Of a stretch of 64,000 nucleotides of DNA, positions 50,953 to 61,425 are shown piece after piece. Each line of letters begins with the position of its first letter. Within the stretch, counting starts at the first letter, position 1. The stretch is from the NCBI GenBank assembly GCA_964543795.1, contig CAZIZN010000002.1, forward strand, positions 62,001 through 126,000, read 5' to 3'. The position numbers and the translations under genes were made by a program. A model generated the notes under the pieces. The model was not told the origin of the DNA. It did not search any database and saw only the letters and a list, made by a program, of their open reading frames with translations. The stretch is from JACKIC01 sp964543795. GTDB taxonomy: Bacteria > Planctomycetota > UBA1135 > UBA2386.

Positions 50953-53267
50953 CGCCCCGGGCCCGGCGTTCCGGTCTGCGCCACGCGTCCCTGCAGCAGC
51001 AGCCAGGCGAGCGCGTAGGCGCCGACGCCGATCCAGCCGACGGCGGTGAAGCCCAGTGCCATCGCCAGCACCAGCGAGACGACGCTGGCGAGCACGCCGG
51101 CCGCGCCGTTGAGCGCCCAGAACCACGCCTGATGGCGGACCGGGAAGCGCGCCATGCCGAGCGGGAACCAGAGGCCGAGGGCGAGGCCGATCGGCACGAG
51201 CAGCAGCACCGCCACGGCTGCGCGTCCCGCGAGCGGCAAGCCGAGCGCCTTCTCGAACAGCGACGGCGTCGCGGCGTTGACCGCGCCGAGCAGCAGCGGC
51301 ACGGCGAGACCGTACGTGGCGAGCCGCTGCACGCCGAGCCGTCCCGACAGCGCCGCCCCGACGCCGGCGCCGAGCAGGAGGCTGCCGAGCACGACGGTGG
51401 CAGCGGTGCTCGGATGACCGAGGAACAGCACGAAGCGCTGCATCCACGGCACCTCGATGAGCATGAAGCCGAGCCCGAGGCAGGCGAAGTAGGCACTGCC
51501 GCGCCAGAAGCCGGGCCCGCTGCCGAGGCGGCGGCCCACGAAGGGCGCGAAGAACAGCAGCGCGGTCAGCAGGGTGGCGACCCCGACCAGCAGTTGCAGT
51601 GCGTGCACGGCTTCGGTGTTGGCGCCGAACTTCTGCGCCGTGGCCCGGTCGACGGGGCGGTGCACCGGCAGGGTCTGGAAGAAGAACGGTCGATCGTCGG
51701 TGGACGGCGAGAGGTCGAGGGCGGGGTCCGGCGGCCGCAGGTCGGCCAGCCGCGGCAGCGGGCCGTCGCCCGGATCCGCGGCGGGATGCACCAGCGCGAA
51801 GCCGCGCGCTTCGCACGCGTCCGCGAGTCGCCGGTGCAGTTCGCCCGTGAACGGTCGGCGGCTGGCCAGCACCGTGCCGATCGCGCCGGCGGTCACCAGC
51901 GCGAGGTGGCGCTCGGGCACCGCGACGCCCTGGCGCTGCAGCGCCGCCCCGAAGATGCCGGCGAGCCGCTCGACCTCGGCGCAGTGCAGCCAGCGGCTCA
52001 CCGAGAGGATCCCGCGCGGCGACAACCGTTGCCAGTAGAGCTCCGTCGCCTCGACCGTGTAGAGGTTGTTCTCGGCCAGCGAGTACGCGCCCGCCGCCGT
52101 GGCGGCCCAGCTGTCGATCAGCGAGATCTGCAGCACGTCGTAGCGGGCGTCGGTGCGCGCCAGGTGGCTGCGGCCTTCGCTGACGACGGCGCGAACGCGC
52201 GGATGCCGGTAGAGATCGCCGGCGAACTCGCGGAACTCGGTCGAGACGACGTCGACGACGCCCTGGTTGAGTTCGATCGCATCGACGTGCTCGGCGCCGC
52301 CGAGCAGGGCGCTGAGCACGTCGCGGCCGCCGCCGGCGCCGATCACGGCGACGCGACCGGGGGACTGCACCTGGTAGGCGATCGTGGTGACGTCGAAGAA
52401 CAGGAACTGCAGCGGCGCGAGGTCGCCGGTGAAGTGCGTGATCGCCGTGCCGGCGCCGGCATCCTGCTCCATCCACCGCTGCGGCCAGTCGACCTTCGGC
52501 GCCTTGCTGCCCGGGCCCCAGCCGAAGCCGCTCGCCGCTTCGGCGAACAGCGGCTGGGCGAAGAAGGCCAGCCGCGCGGTCGGCGTCCAACGCACGACCA
52601 ACGGCGTCGCATCGCGTTCGTCGTACGCCTTGGTCCGGCCGACCTGGAACGGCGCCGGCAGCAGGCAGAGGCCCAGCATGCCGAGCGCCGACAGAGCCGC
52701 GGCCCGGCGCCACGGTTCGTGCACCAGCCACAGGGCAGCCAGAGGCAGCAGGCCGATCCCGGCCACCAGCTGTGGCGTTGGCACGAGCCAGAGCAGCGGG
52801 ATCACCACCATCGCAGCGAGCGCAGCACCGACCAGGTCGGCGCCGTACATGCGCCCGAGCCGCGGGCCGCTCGCCTGCAGCAGCAGGAGGCAGACCGACG
52901 CGCCCAGGCACAGCAGCGGCAGCAGCAACAGCAGCATGCACAGGATCACGGACGCGCTGCCGTGCCCCGGCGCCCATTGCAGCATGGCGATCACCGAGAA
53001 CGGGATCAGCAGGGCGCCGCCGAGCAGCGACACGGGCAGTGCCAGCCCGCCGGGCGCCCGCAGCGTGAACCAGACGCCGGGCGCGCCGAGCCCCAGCATC
53101 GCCATCGAGATCGACAGGAAGGCCCAGTGGTACCAGAGCACGAGGCTCAGCACGCGCGTGACGGCGATCTGGTAGAGCAGCACGGCGCCCGCGACCAGGG
53201 CGATGGCGACGAGTTGCCGCCGCCAGGGTGCGGACGCGATGGCACCGGGGTGCCCGACGGAGGACAT
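50949..53267 (-). CDS. membrane-embedded spermidine-synthase-like protein
   Basis: The 772-residue protein has about seven N-terminal membrane helices. A cytosolic spermidine/spermine-synthase-type methyltransferase fold follows (about residues 320-560; VAVIGAGGGRDVLSALLGGA, VDAIELNQGVVDVV, VLQISLIDSWAA, ENNLYTVEATELYWQRLSPRGIL), then about seven further helices. The layout is like polyamine-synthase/MFS-type fusions common in planctomycetes and deltaproteobacteria. The active-site Asp of the spermidine synthase proton-acceptor motif is not clearly conserved, so the substrate is uncertain. ATG 53267 was chosen over an upstream in-frame GTG. Confidence 0.8.
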   Translation of the reverse strand: MSSVGHPGAIASAPWRRQLVAIALVAGAVLLYQIAVTRVLSLVLWYHWAFLSISMAMLGLGAPGVWFTLRAPGGLALPVSLLGGALLIPFSVIAMLQWAPGHGSASVILCMLLLLLPLLCLGASVCLLLLQASGPRLGRMYGADLVGAALAAMVVIPLLWLVPTPQLVAGIGLLPLAALWLVHEPWRRAAALSALGMLGLCLLPAPFQVGRTKAYDERDATPLVVRWTPTARLAFFAQPLFAEAASGFGWGPGSKAPKVDWPQRWMEQDAGAGTAITHFTGDLAPLQFLFFDVTTIAYQVQSPGRVAVIGAGGGRDVLSALLGGAEHVDAIELNQGVVDVVSTEFREFAGDLYRHPRVRAVVSEGRSHLARTDARYDVLQISLIDSWAATAAGAYSLAENNLYTVEATELYWQRLSPRGILSVSRWLHCAEVERLAGIFGAALQRQGVAVPERHLALVTAGAIGTVLASRRPFTGELHRRLADACEARGFALVHPAADPGDGPLPRLADLRPPDPALDLSPSTDDRPFFFQTLPVHRPVDRATAQKFGANTEAVHALQLLVGVATLLTALLFFAPFVGRRLGSGPGFWRGSAYFACLGLGFMLIEVPWMQRFVLFLGHPSTAATVVLGSLLLGAGVGAALSGRLGVQRLATYGLAVPLLLGAVNAATPSLFEKALGLPLAGRAAVAVLLLVPIGLALGLWFPLGMARFPVRHQAWFWALNGAAGVLASVVSLVLAMALGFTAVGWIGVGAYALAWLLLQGRVAQTGTPGPGR

Positions 53268-53347
53268 CGCCGCAGTCTCGGCGGGTCCGGGCCCACCCGC
53301 AAGCGAGCCGCGCGAACTGCTCGGCGGTCCAGGCACCGCACGCTAAC

Positions 53348-53839
53348 GTGGCGTCCGTGCCAGCGACCGTTGCCGAACCCGCGCGCCAGCCGTTCACGAT
53401 CCCCATCGGCCAGGGCCCCGCGGCGCCTGCCGTGGACCGTGCGTTCGCCGCGGTGTTCGGGGCTGCGGCGATCGCGGGTGTCGCGCTGCTGCTGCCGCTC
53501 GAACCCGACGCGCGCGGCTTCGACACGCACGTGCAGCTCGGCCTAGATCCGTGCGGCTGGCCCACGGCCTACGGCATGCCGTGCCCGACCTGCGGCTGCA
53601 CGACCGCGGCCTGTCTCGTGGTGCACGGCCGCGTGTTCGCCGCGCTGGCGGTGCAGCCGTTCGGCGCGCTGCTCGCGGCTGCGGGCATCCTGCTCGGCGC
53701 GCACGGGCTGGCCTGTCTCGTGCGCAGGCGTTCGTTCCTCGACGTGTTCGTGCGTCTGCCGTTCTGGCGGATCGTCGGTGCGGGCGTGCTGACGTTCTTC
53801 GCGGCATGGGGCTACAAGTGCCTCGTGTTCGCCCTGTGA
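53348..53839 (+). CDS. DUF2752 membrane protein
   Basis: The 163-residue protein has three membrane helices and the DUF2752 hallmark GMPCPTCGCTTAACLVVHG, followed by LAVQPFGALLAAAGI. The CPxCG cysteines may be redox-active or bind metal, and the family function is not known. GTG 53348 or GTG 53357 can start it, and no ribosome site is decisive. Its stop overlaps the next GTG (GTGA), so the pair is translationally coupled. It diverges from the spermidine-synthase-like gene over 80 bp. Confidence 0.82.
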   Translation: MASVPATVAEPARQPFTIPIGQGPAAPAVDRAFAAVFGAAAIAGVALLLPLEPDARGFDTHVQLGLDPCGWPTAYGMPCPTCGCTTAACLVVHGRVFAALAVQPFGALLAAAGILLGAHGLACLVRRRSFLDVFVRLPFWRIVGAGVLTFFAAWGYKCLVFAL

Positions 53840-54363
53840 GCGAGCCCGAGCCGCGCGAATCGCCCGCGCCGTCGTGGCGGCGGCCCCTGCTCTGGGGCGC
53901 CTTCGCCACCGCGGCGCTGCACGGGCCGGTCGTGGCGCAGCACCTGCTCTGGGTCGTCGTCTTCGGCACGTTCGGCGTCTCGGGCCTGCCGCTCGGCGCC
54001 CTGCCGGTCTGGCTCGCGAGCCGCCGTGAACGGCTGCCGATGGTTTCGGGCTTCGCGCTCGGCTTCATCGCCGTCGGCCTCGGCATGATCGTGTTGGTGC
54101 TCGCGACGATCGTGCCCGGCTTCGCGATCCCGCCCGACGAGGAGCAGCTCTGGCGCGAAGGACTGCTCGGCGAGGATCTCGCTGCCGCCGACGTCGATGC
54201 GTTCTTCGCCGCGCTGCGCGGTGGGCGCGGCGACATGGTCGCCGTACTCGCGGCGACGTTCGTCGCGTTCGGTGGCGGCTGCAGCGGCGCGATCACGGCG
54301 GCGCTGCGCGCTCGACGTCGGCGGACCGGTGCCGGCCCGCTCCGGTCCGACCGCCCGGTCTAG
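53836..54363 (+). CDS. multi-pass membrane protein of unknown function
   Basis: The 175-residue protein has about four hydrophobic helices (LLWGAFATAALHGPVVAQHLLWVVV, VSGLPLGALPVWLA, GFALGFIAVGLGMIVLVLATIV and MVAVLAATFVAFGGGCSGAI) separated by a charged periplasmic loop (PPDEEQLWREGLLGEDLAAAD). No family can be assigned. It overlaps the DUF2752 gene and ends inside a 13-bp tandem repeat. Confidence 0.55.
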   Translation: MSEPEPRESPAPSWRRPLLWGAFATAALHGPVVAQHLLWVVVFGTFGVSGLPLGALPVWLASRRERLPMVSGFALGFIAVGLGMIVLVLATIVPGFAIPPDEEQLWREGLLGEDLAAADVDAFFAALRGGRGDMVAVLAATFVAFGGGCSGAITAALRARRRRTGAGPLRSDRPV

Positions 54364-54390
54364 CAGCCCGGTCTAGCAGCCCGGTCTAGC
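54354..54390. repeat. triplicate 13-bp repeat between convergent stop codons
   Basis: CCCGGTCTAGCAG is repeated at 54354-54366 and 54367-54379, with a truncated copy at 54380-54390. The plus-strand gene ends at the TAG in copy one, and rsgA on the minus strand ends at the TAG in copy three. Each CTAG provides a stop on both strands. Confidence 0.85.
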
Positions 54391-55372
54391 CGCGCGGCCG
54401 GCGGCGACCGCCGCCGCGAGGCGGCGGGTTGTGGGCTCCGTGCTCGCCGGCAAGCGCCTGCGCGAGCATCGCTGCGTAGGAGGCGTACCGGCTCCTGGCC
54501 ACCTCGCCGCGCGCGACGGCGCGCCGCACCGCGCAGCCCGACGCACCGTCCGTCGTCCCGTCGTGCAGGCAGCTGCGGTAGTCGCACTGCGGCAGCAACG
54601 CGGCGATCTCCGGGAACAGGAACTGCAGTTCCTGCGCCCCGACGTGGAACAGGTGGAAGCTGCGTACGCCGGGCGTGTCGAGCACGTGGCCGCCGCCGGG
54701 CAGCGGCAGCAGTTCGGTGTGCGTCGTCGTGTGGCGGCCCTGGCGGATGTGGTTCAGCGAGCCGACCCGCAGGCCCAGCCCCGGCACGACGGCGTTGAGC
54801 AGCGACGACTTGCCGGCACCGGACACGCCGCAGAGCACGGTGCGGTTCTCGTGCAGCAGTTCGCCGAGCCGGTGGATCGACTCGGCGGTCTCGGCACCGG
54901 GTGCCGTGCTCACCGCGTGGACCGGCACGCCGACCCGTTCGTAGACGGTGCGCCAGCCTGCTGCGGCCTCGGGGTCGAGATCGACCTTGGTCAGCACGAC
55001 GGCCGCGGGGATTCCTTCGCGCTGCGCCGCGCCGAGCACCCCGTCGACGAGTTCGCTCTGGAACGGCGGCTGCGTGACGCTGGCGACGGCGAGCACCAGC
55101 GTGATGTTGGCGGCGATCACCTGCGCGCGAGCGGCCCCTTCGCCGGCGGCGCGACGGTGCAGTTGCGAAGTGCGCGGCAGCACCACATCGATCGCCTGTC
55201 CGGTGGCATCGAGCACGACGCGGTCGCCGACGGCGAGCGGCCGCTTCTCGTGCGTCGACGTCTCGAACAGCTTGCCGAGCAGCGGCAGCTGCCGCCTCGC
55301 TCCGTCGATCTCGACGTGGCAGACCTTGGCGTCGATCCGTAGAACGAGGCCCTGCGGCGATGACGTTGGCAT
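54386..55372 (-). CDS. rsgA: ribosome small-subunit maturation GTPase RsgA
   Basis: The 328-residue circularly permuted GTPase tests 30S subunit maturation. An N-terminal OB-fold (RIDAKVCHVEID) is followed by the G motifs in permuted order: G4 LTKVDLDPEA, G1 GVSGAGKSSLLN, G2/G3 with RHTTTHTELL and LDTPGVRSFHLFHV. The C-terminal zinc site has Cys-x4-Cys-x-His and a later Cys (PQCDYRSCLHD, GASGCAV). All are intact. ATG 55372 lies within 13 bp of the divergent gluQ start. The C-terminus is basic and Gly-rich. Confidence 0.94.
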   Translation of the reverse strand: MPTSSPQGLVLRIDAKVCHVEIDGARRQLPLLGKLFETSTHEKRPLAVGDRVVLDATGQAIDVVLPRTSQLHRRAAGEGAARAQVIAANITLVLAVASVTQPPFQSELVDGVLGAAQREGIPAAVVLTKVDLDPEAAAGWRTVYERVGVPVHAVSTAPGAETAESIHRLGELLHENRTVLCGVSGAGKSSLLNAVVPGLGLRVGSLNHIRQGRHTTTHTELLPLPGGGHVLDTPGVRSFHLFHVGAQELQFLFPEIAALLPQCDYRSCLHDGTTDGASGCAVRRAVARGEVARSRYASYAAMLAQALAGEHGAHNPPPRGGGRRRPRG

Positions 55373-56307
55373 CGAGAACGAAGGTGGTGGGTAGGTTGGC
55401 GCCGAGTCCGACCGGCGCGCTGCACCTCGGCAACGCGCGCACGTTCCTCTTGGCCTGGCTGTCGGTCCGCTCGCGGGGCGGCACTCTACTGCTGCGCATC
55501 GAGGACATCGATGGCCCGCGCATCAAGGCCGGTGCGACCGAGGGCACGCTGCGCGATCTGCAGTGGCTCGGGCTCGACTGGGACGGCGACGCGGTGGTGC
55601 AGAGCGAACGCGCTCCGCTCTACGCGGCGGCGCTCGAAAGGCTCGCCGCAGAGGGTCGCGTCTACCCCTGCATCTGCACGCGCAAGGAGATCGAGGACGC
55701 GGCCTCGGCGCCCCACGAAGGGATCGAGCACGAACCGGTCTATCCCGGCACGTGCCGCGGGCGGTTCGCCGATGCGGCCGCGGCGCGCGCGGCGACCGGG
55801 CGCGAGCCCGCGCTGCGGTTCCGCGTCGACGCCGACGCGGTGCCGTTCGTCGACGGATTCCGGGGCCCGCAGCAGGGACGCATCGCCGGGGACTTCGTGG
55901 TGCAGAAGCGCGACGGCACGCCGGCCTACCAGCTGGCGGTGGTCGTCGACGACGCGGCGCAGGGAGTCACCGAGGTGCTGCGCGCCGACGACCTGCTGCC
56001 CAGCACGCCGCGCCAGCTCCTGCTCTACGAGGCGCTCGGGCTGCGTGCCCCGCACTTCGTGCACGTGCCGCTGGTCGTCGGCGGCGACGGACTGCGCCTC
56101 GCCAAGCGCCACGGCGACACCTCGCTGCGGCACTTCCGCGACCGTCGCGTGCCGGCCACGGCCGTGGTGGGCTTCCTCGCCGGCACGCTCGGTCTCCGTC
56201 CGCACGGCGCTGCGTGCACGCCCGCCGACCTGCTGGCCGGTTTCGACCTGGCGCGCGTGCCGCGCGGTCCGGTGCGCGGCGACGGGCACGGGCTCTTGCC
56301 CGGATGA
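55360..56307 (+). CDS. gluQ: glutamyl-Q tRNA(Asp) synthetase
   Basis: The 315-residue paralogue of glutamyl-tRNA synthetase lacks the anticodon-binding domain. GRLAPSPTGALHLGNARTFL carries the HIGH-type motif and LAKRHGDTSLRHF the KMSKS counterpart. YPCICTRKEIE and YPGTC are zinc-site features, and LLLRIEDIDGPR completes the fold. GluQ transfers glutamate to queuosine of tRNA-Asp. ATG 55360 overlaps the divergent rsgA start by 13 bp; GTG 55384 would remove the overlap and still keep the domain. It converges on the kinase gene. Confidence 0.9.
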   Translation: MTLASRTKVVGRLAPSPTGALHLGNARTFLLAWLSVRSRGGTLLLRIEDIDGPRIKAGATEGTLRDLQWLGLDWDGDAVVQSERAPLYAAALERLAAEGRVYPCICTRKEIEDAASAPHEGIEHEPVYPGTCRGRFADAAAARAATGREPALRFRVDADAVPFVDGFRGPQQGRIAGDFVVQKRDGTPAYQLAVVVDDAAQGVTEVLRADDLLPSTPRQLLLYEALGLRAPHFVHVPLVVGGDGLRLAKRHGDTSLRHFRDRRVPATAVVGFLAGTLGLRPHGAACTPADLLAGFDLARVPRGPVRGDGHGLLPG

Positions 56308-56326
56308 GGCGCCGCGCCGGCGGTTC

Positions 56327-59300
56327 CTACCTGGCGAGGCAGCGTCGCAGCAGTTCGTCGCGGTCGAGGCCGCGCCAGAGTCCGCACGCGACGGCCGCGT
56401 CGACGAGCGCCAGGGCGGCAGCCGTCTGCGGGGCTTCGGCGTCCTGGACGGCGAGGCACAGCGCCGCGGTGATCGCGGCCGTCACCGGTTCGCCCCAGCC
56501 GCTCGCCGCCGTCGTCGCGTCGGTGCTCGCGCGCAGCTGTTCGGCGGCCAGGCGGAGCGCGTCGGCGCTGCGATCCCGCAGCAGCGTGTCGAAGAAGGCA
56601 CGCAGCGCCGCCGCTTCGGGCGCCGATGCGCGTTCGCGCAACAGCGCGAGCGTGCCCGCGGGATCGGCGGCGACGCGCGCGAACGCGGCCTCGCGATCGT
56701 CGCGGCTCGCCGCCTGGGCCGGTTCACCGCGCCACGGCAGCGGTACGAGGTCCAGCAGAACGGCGGCGATCGACAGCGCCGCGGCGGCGCCGCAGGTCCA
56801 CCAGAACCAGCGCCGTTGCCGCGCGGCCCGCCGGGCGGCCTCCTGCTGCCGCGTCGCTTCGGCTTCGCACTGCGTGGCCAGGTTCTGCCAGTGTTCGCGC
56901 AGGCGCACGAGTCGTCCGGGTGGGTCCTGCTCACCGGTCAGCTCGCGCAAGGCCCCGGCCAGCTGCTGCAGGGTCGCGGTCGCCAGCTGCAAGCGCGCCG
57001 CCGGGCCCTCGGCGCGGTCGAAGTCGCGCTCGGCCTGCGCCGCGTGTTCGAGGGCGAGCTGGATCTCCACCTCGCGCAGGTCCCGGCCGTAGAGCGCGCT
57101 GCGTTCGGCGGGCACGTGCAGCATGAGGAAGTGCAGCCCGTCGCGCCGTTCGCCGAGCGTCGCGACGCGGCTCTCGAAGTCGCTCGCGTGGTCGTCCTGC
57201 AGCGTCGCGTAGCGCGCCGCGAGCTCGACGTTGCGCCGCACCGCGGCCTCGATCTCGCCCTTGCGTCGACGCGCCTCGGCGAGCCGATCCTGCAGCCGGT
57301 CGATCTCGCCGCGGTCGCCGTCGCCGCTGGCGAGCTGTGCCACGGCGCGCTCCATGTCGAACAGGCCGGTGGTCCAGTGGCCGCGGGCGATCGCCCGCTC
57401 GGCGCTGCGCGCCAGTCGATCGCGCGTCGAGCGGGCTTCCTCGATCGCGACGCGCAGCCGTTCGATCGCGTCGAGCAGATCGCCGCGCGCCTTGCCGGGC
57501 AGGTCGACGAAGGCTTCGAGGATGCGCAGCATGTCGAGGCGCGAGACGATCGTCTGCAGCGGCCGCACCGGCACGGGCTCCGACTCGAGTTTGCGGTGCG
57601 AGTCGGCGAGCAGCGACCAGGCCTCGACGGTCGCATGCCGCAAGGCGGCGTCGAGCGCTTCGCGCGCGGGTACGGCGAACTCGGCGAGGTGCGGGAACTC
57701 CTCGACGAGGTTGGTCAGCGTGACGAGCAGGCTGCGCAGGCCGATCGGCGCCCCGCCGTCGCCGCGCCCCGCCGCCGGTTCGTCGCGGCTCGCGGCGAGG
57801 CAGCGTTCCGTGCACGCGAGCAGCGGCTGCAGCGCAGGGGCGTCCCAGAACTGCCCCAGGCGCTCGGCGTTGGAGTGGGCGCGGGCGATGCGGTCGACGT
57901 AGAAGGCGAGCCGGTGCAGCTGATCGCGCCGGCGCGTCGCGGTGGGCGAGGCGCCGCCGCGTTCGGCTGCGAGCCGGCCGATCGCGCGTTCGGCAGCGGC
58001 GAGATCGAGGCCGCGTTCGGCGCGCGTGATCTCGCGTCCGACCGCTTCCAGTTCCTCCTGCGCGGCCGCGACGCGGCCGGCGAGCGAGACCAGGAAGACC
58101 TCCGGATCCCGGTGCGAGGGGCCGAGGTGGTGCGGGTCGGTGTTCGAGGCAGGCAGGCCGCCGGGCTGCCGGCTCGCCAGGCGATGCGCGGCGGCGAGGT
58201 CCGCGAGCCAGCGTTCGGCGACGGCGAACTCCTCGCGGCGCACCGGCGCCTGGATGCGCTCGGCCGCGCCGTGCACGAGCGTCGCGAGGCTCGCCAGGAA
58301 CTGACGCCGGGCCGCGAGCAGCGTGGGATGACGCGGAAAAGCCCGCAGGCCGAAGACCGCGCGGCGCAGCGCCGCGTGCAGGGCCGCCGGTTCGTCGGGG
58401 GGCGGCGGGCAGGGCGCCAGCAGATCCGGCGCGATGCGCAGCACGCGCGCTTGCCGCGCCCGGAGTCGGTCGAGGCGCGGTTCGGCCGAGGCTGCGACCG
58501 GTTCGCCGCGCTGCAGGGCCGCGAGCGCCGTCTCCACGAGTTCGCCGGCGAGCGCGGCCGCCAGCGTTTCGAGCCGGGCCGCGACCGCCGCGGCTCCCGG
58601 CCGGCGTTCGGGCGCCTCGTCCGTGCACTCGGCGATCAGGTGCCGCAGCGGCGGCGGCAGCGTGCCGCCGCAGCGCGGTTGTCCCTCGATGAGCCAGCGC
58701 AGCGTCTCACCGAGGCCGTAGACGTCGAACGCAGCGTCGGGCTGTGCGCCGTGCACGGCCTCCGGCGGCGCGAAGCCGTGCGTGCCGCCCGTGAAGCCGG
58801 CCGCCGGGGGCGCGCCGGGGGCGGGCCGCGGGCGTGCATGTTCGAAGTCGATCAGCAGCGTGGTCGTGGCGGTGCGCAGCAGATTGGCGGGCTTCACGTC
58901 GCCGTGGCAGAGACCGAACGGTGCCGCCGCGCTCGTGCGCGCATGCATCGCCGCCAGGGTGCGCGCCACGGGGGCGAGCAACGCGCAGGCCCGTGCCGAG
59001 GCCTGGGCCCCCTCGGTCGCCACGAGGCGTTCGAGGTCGACGCCCTCGACGAAGGGAGCCGTCAGCACCGGGCGGCCGCTGTGCGGATCGGTCGCGGCGC
59101 TCGTGCTCGCGACGACGTCGAGGTCGGCGACCATGGCGCCGAGGCGCACCTCGCGCTCGGCATCCGCCAGCGAGCCCTGCAGCAGCAGCTTGTGCACCAC
59201 CAGCCCGCCCGCAGCGGCGTCGCGGGTGAGGTACAGGATCCGTCCCGGCGCCGCAGCGAGCAGCCGGTCGGTCCCGGGATTTCGGGCAGCAGCGGGCATC

Positions 59301-59332
59301 GGAGGCAGGGGAAGTGTTTCGACGCGCGGCAT
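56327..59332 (-). CDS. Ser/Thr kinase-like protein with long helical tail and membrane helix
   Basis: The 1001-residue protein has a Hanks-type kinase domain at about residues 25-260. VVHKLLL is the ATP Lys, GLCHGDVKPANLL the catalytic loop (HGD in place of HRD) and LIDFEHA the metal loop (DFE in place of DFG); GTHGFAPPEA follows. Long helical/coiled-coil segments (about 400-790) lead to a membrane helix (FWWTCGAAAALSIAAVLLDLV, about 835) and a C-terminal helical region of about 130 residues outside the cytoplasm. It diverges from a sigma-54 activator, whose activity it might set by phosphorylation (inference). Confidence 0.82.
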   Translation of the reverse strand: MPRVETLPLPPMPAAARNPGTDRLLAAAPGRILYLTRDAAAGGLVVHKLLLQGSLADAEREVRLGAMVADLDVVASTSAATDPHSGRPVLTAPFVEGVDLERLVATEGAQASARACALLAPVARTLAAMHARTSAAAPFGLCHGDVKPANLLRTATTTLLIDFEHARPRPAPGAPPAAGFTGGTHGFAPPEAVHGAQPDAAFDVYGLGETLRWLIEGQPRCGGTLPPPLRHLIAECTDEAPERRPGAAAVAARLETLAAALAGELVETALAALQRGEPVAASAEPRLDRLRARQARVLRIAPDLLAPCPPPPDEPAALHAALRRAVFGLRAFPRHPTLLAARRQFLASLATLVHGAAERIQAPVRREEFAVAERWLADLAAAHRLASRQPGGLPASNTDPHHLGPSHRDPEVFLVSLAGRVAAAQEELEAVGREITRAERGLDLAAAERAIGRLAAERGGASPTATRRRDQLHRLAFYVDRIARAHSNAERLGQFWDAPALQPLLACTERCLAASRDEPAAGRGDGGAPIGLRSLLVTLTNLVEEFPHLAEFAVPAREALDAALRHATVEAWSLLADSHRKLESEPVPVRPLQTIVSRLDMLRILEAFVDLPGKARGDLLDAIERLRVAIEEARSTRDRLARSAERAIARGHWTTGLFDMERAVAQLASGDGDRGEIDRLQDRLAEARRRKGEIEAAVRRNVELAARYATLQDDHASDFESRVATLGERRDGLHFLMLHVPAERSALYGRDLREVEIQLALEHAAQAERDFDRAEGPAARLQLATATLQQLAGALRELTGEQDPPGRLVRLREHWQNLATQCEAEATRQQEAARRAARQRRWFWWTCGAAAALSIAAVLLDLVPLPWRGEPAQAASRDDREAAFARVAADPAGTLALLRERASAPEAAALRAFFDTLLRDRSADALRLAAEQLRASTDATTAASGWGEPVTAAITAALCLAVQDAEAPQTAAALALVDAAVACGLWRGLDRDELLRRCLAR

Positions 59333-59360
59333 CGGCGATGCGTTCCGTCGCGATCGCCGC

Positions 59361-59464
59361 CGACCGGCCGGGAGGCCGGTCGTGTGGTTCGACGATCTCC
59401 TCCAAGTCTAGTCGCCACAGGGGGATTGCCCAGACGGGTGCCGAATCCGACGGAAATCCGACGG
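59361..59464. promoter_or_regulatory. inverted repeat and 11-bp-phased direct repeats between kinase and activator
   Basis: CGACCGGCC (59361-59369) and GGCCGGTCG (59374-59382) form a perfect nine-base inverted repeat. AATCCGACGG occurs at 59444-59453 and 59455-59464, 11 bp apart, one helical turn, ending 40 bp before the activator ATG. They may be operator sites. No clear sigma-54 or sigma-70 promoter could be read in the gap. Confidence 0.45.
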
Positions 59465-59504
59465 GGGGTCGCGGTCCTGGGGCGGGGTGGCGACAATCCG
59501 CCGC

Positions 59505-61391
<1,887 letters not shown>

Positions 61392-61425
61392 CGCAGGCGG
61401 GCCGGGACGCTAGCCTCTTCGCCCC

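Noticed and set aside
59383..59504. Sigma-54 promoter (TGGCAC-N5-TTGC) before the activator
   Set aside because: No spacing-correct GG/GC pair with the surrounding consensus could be read.
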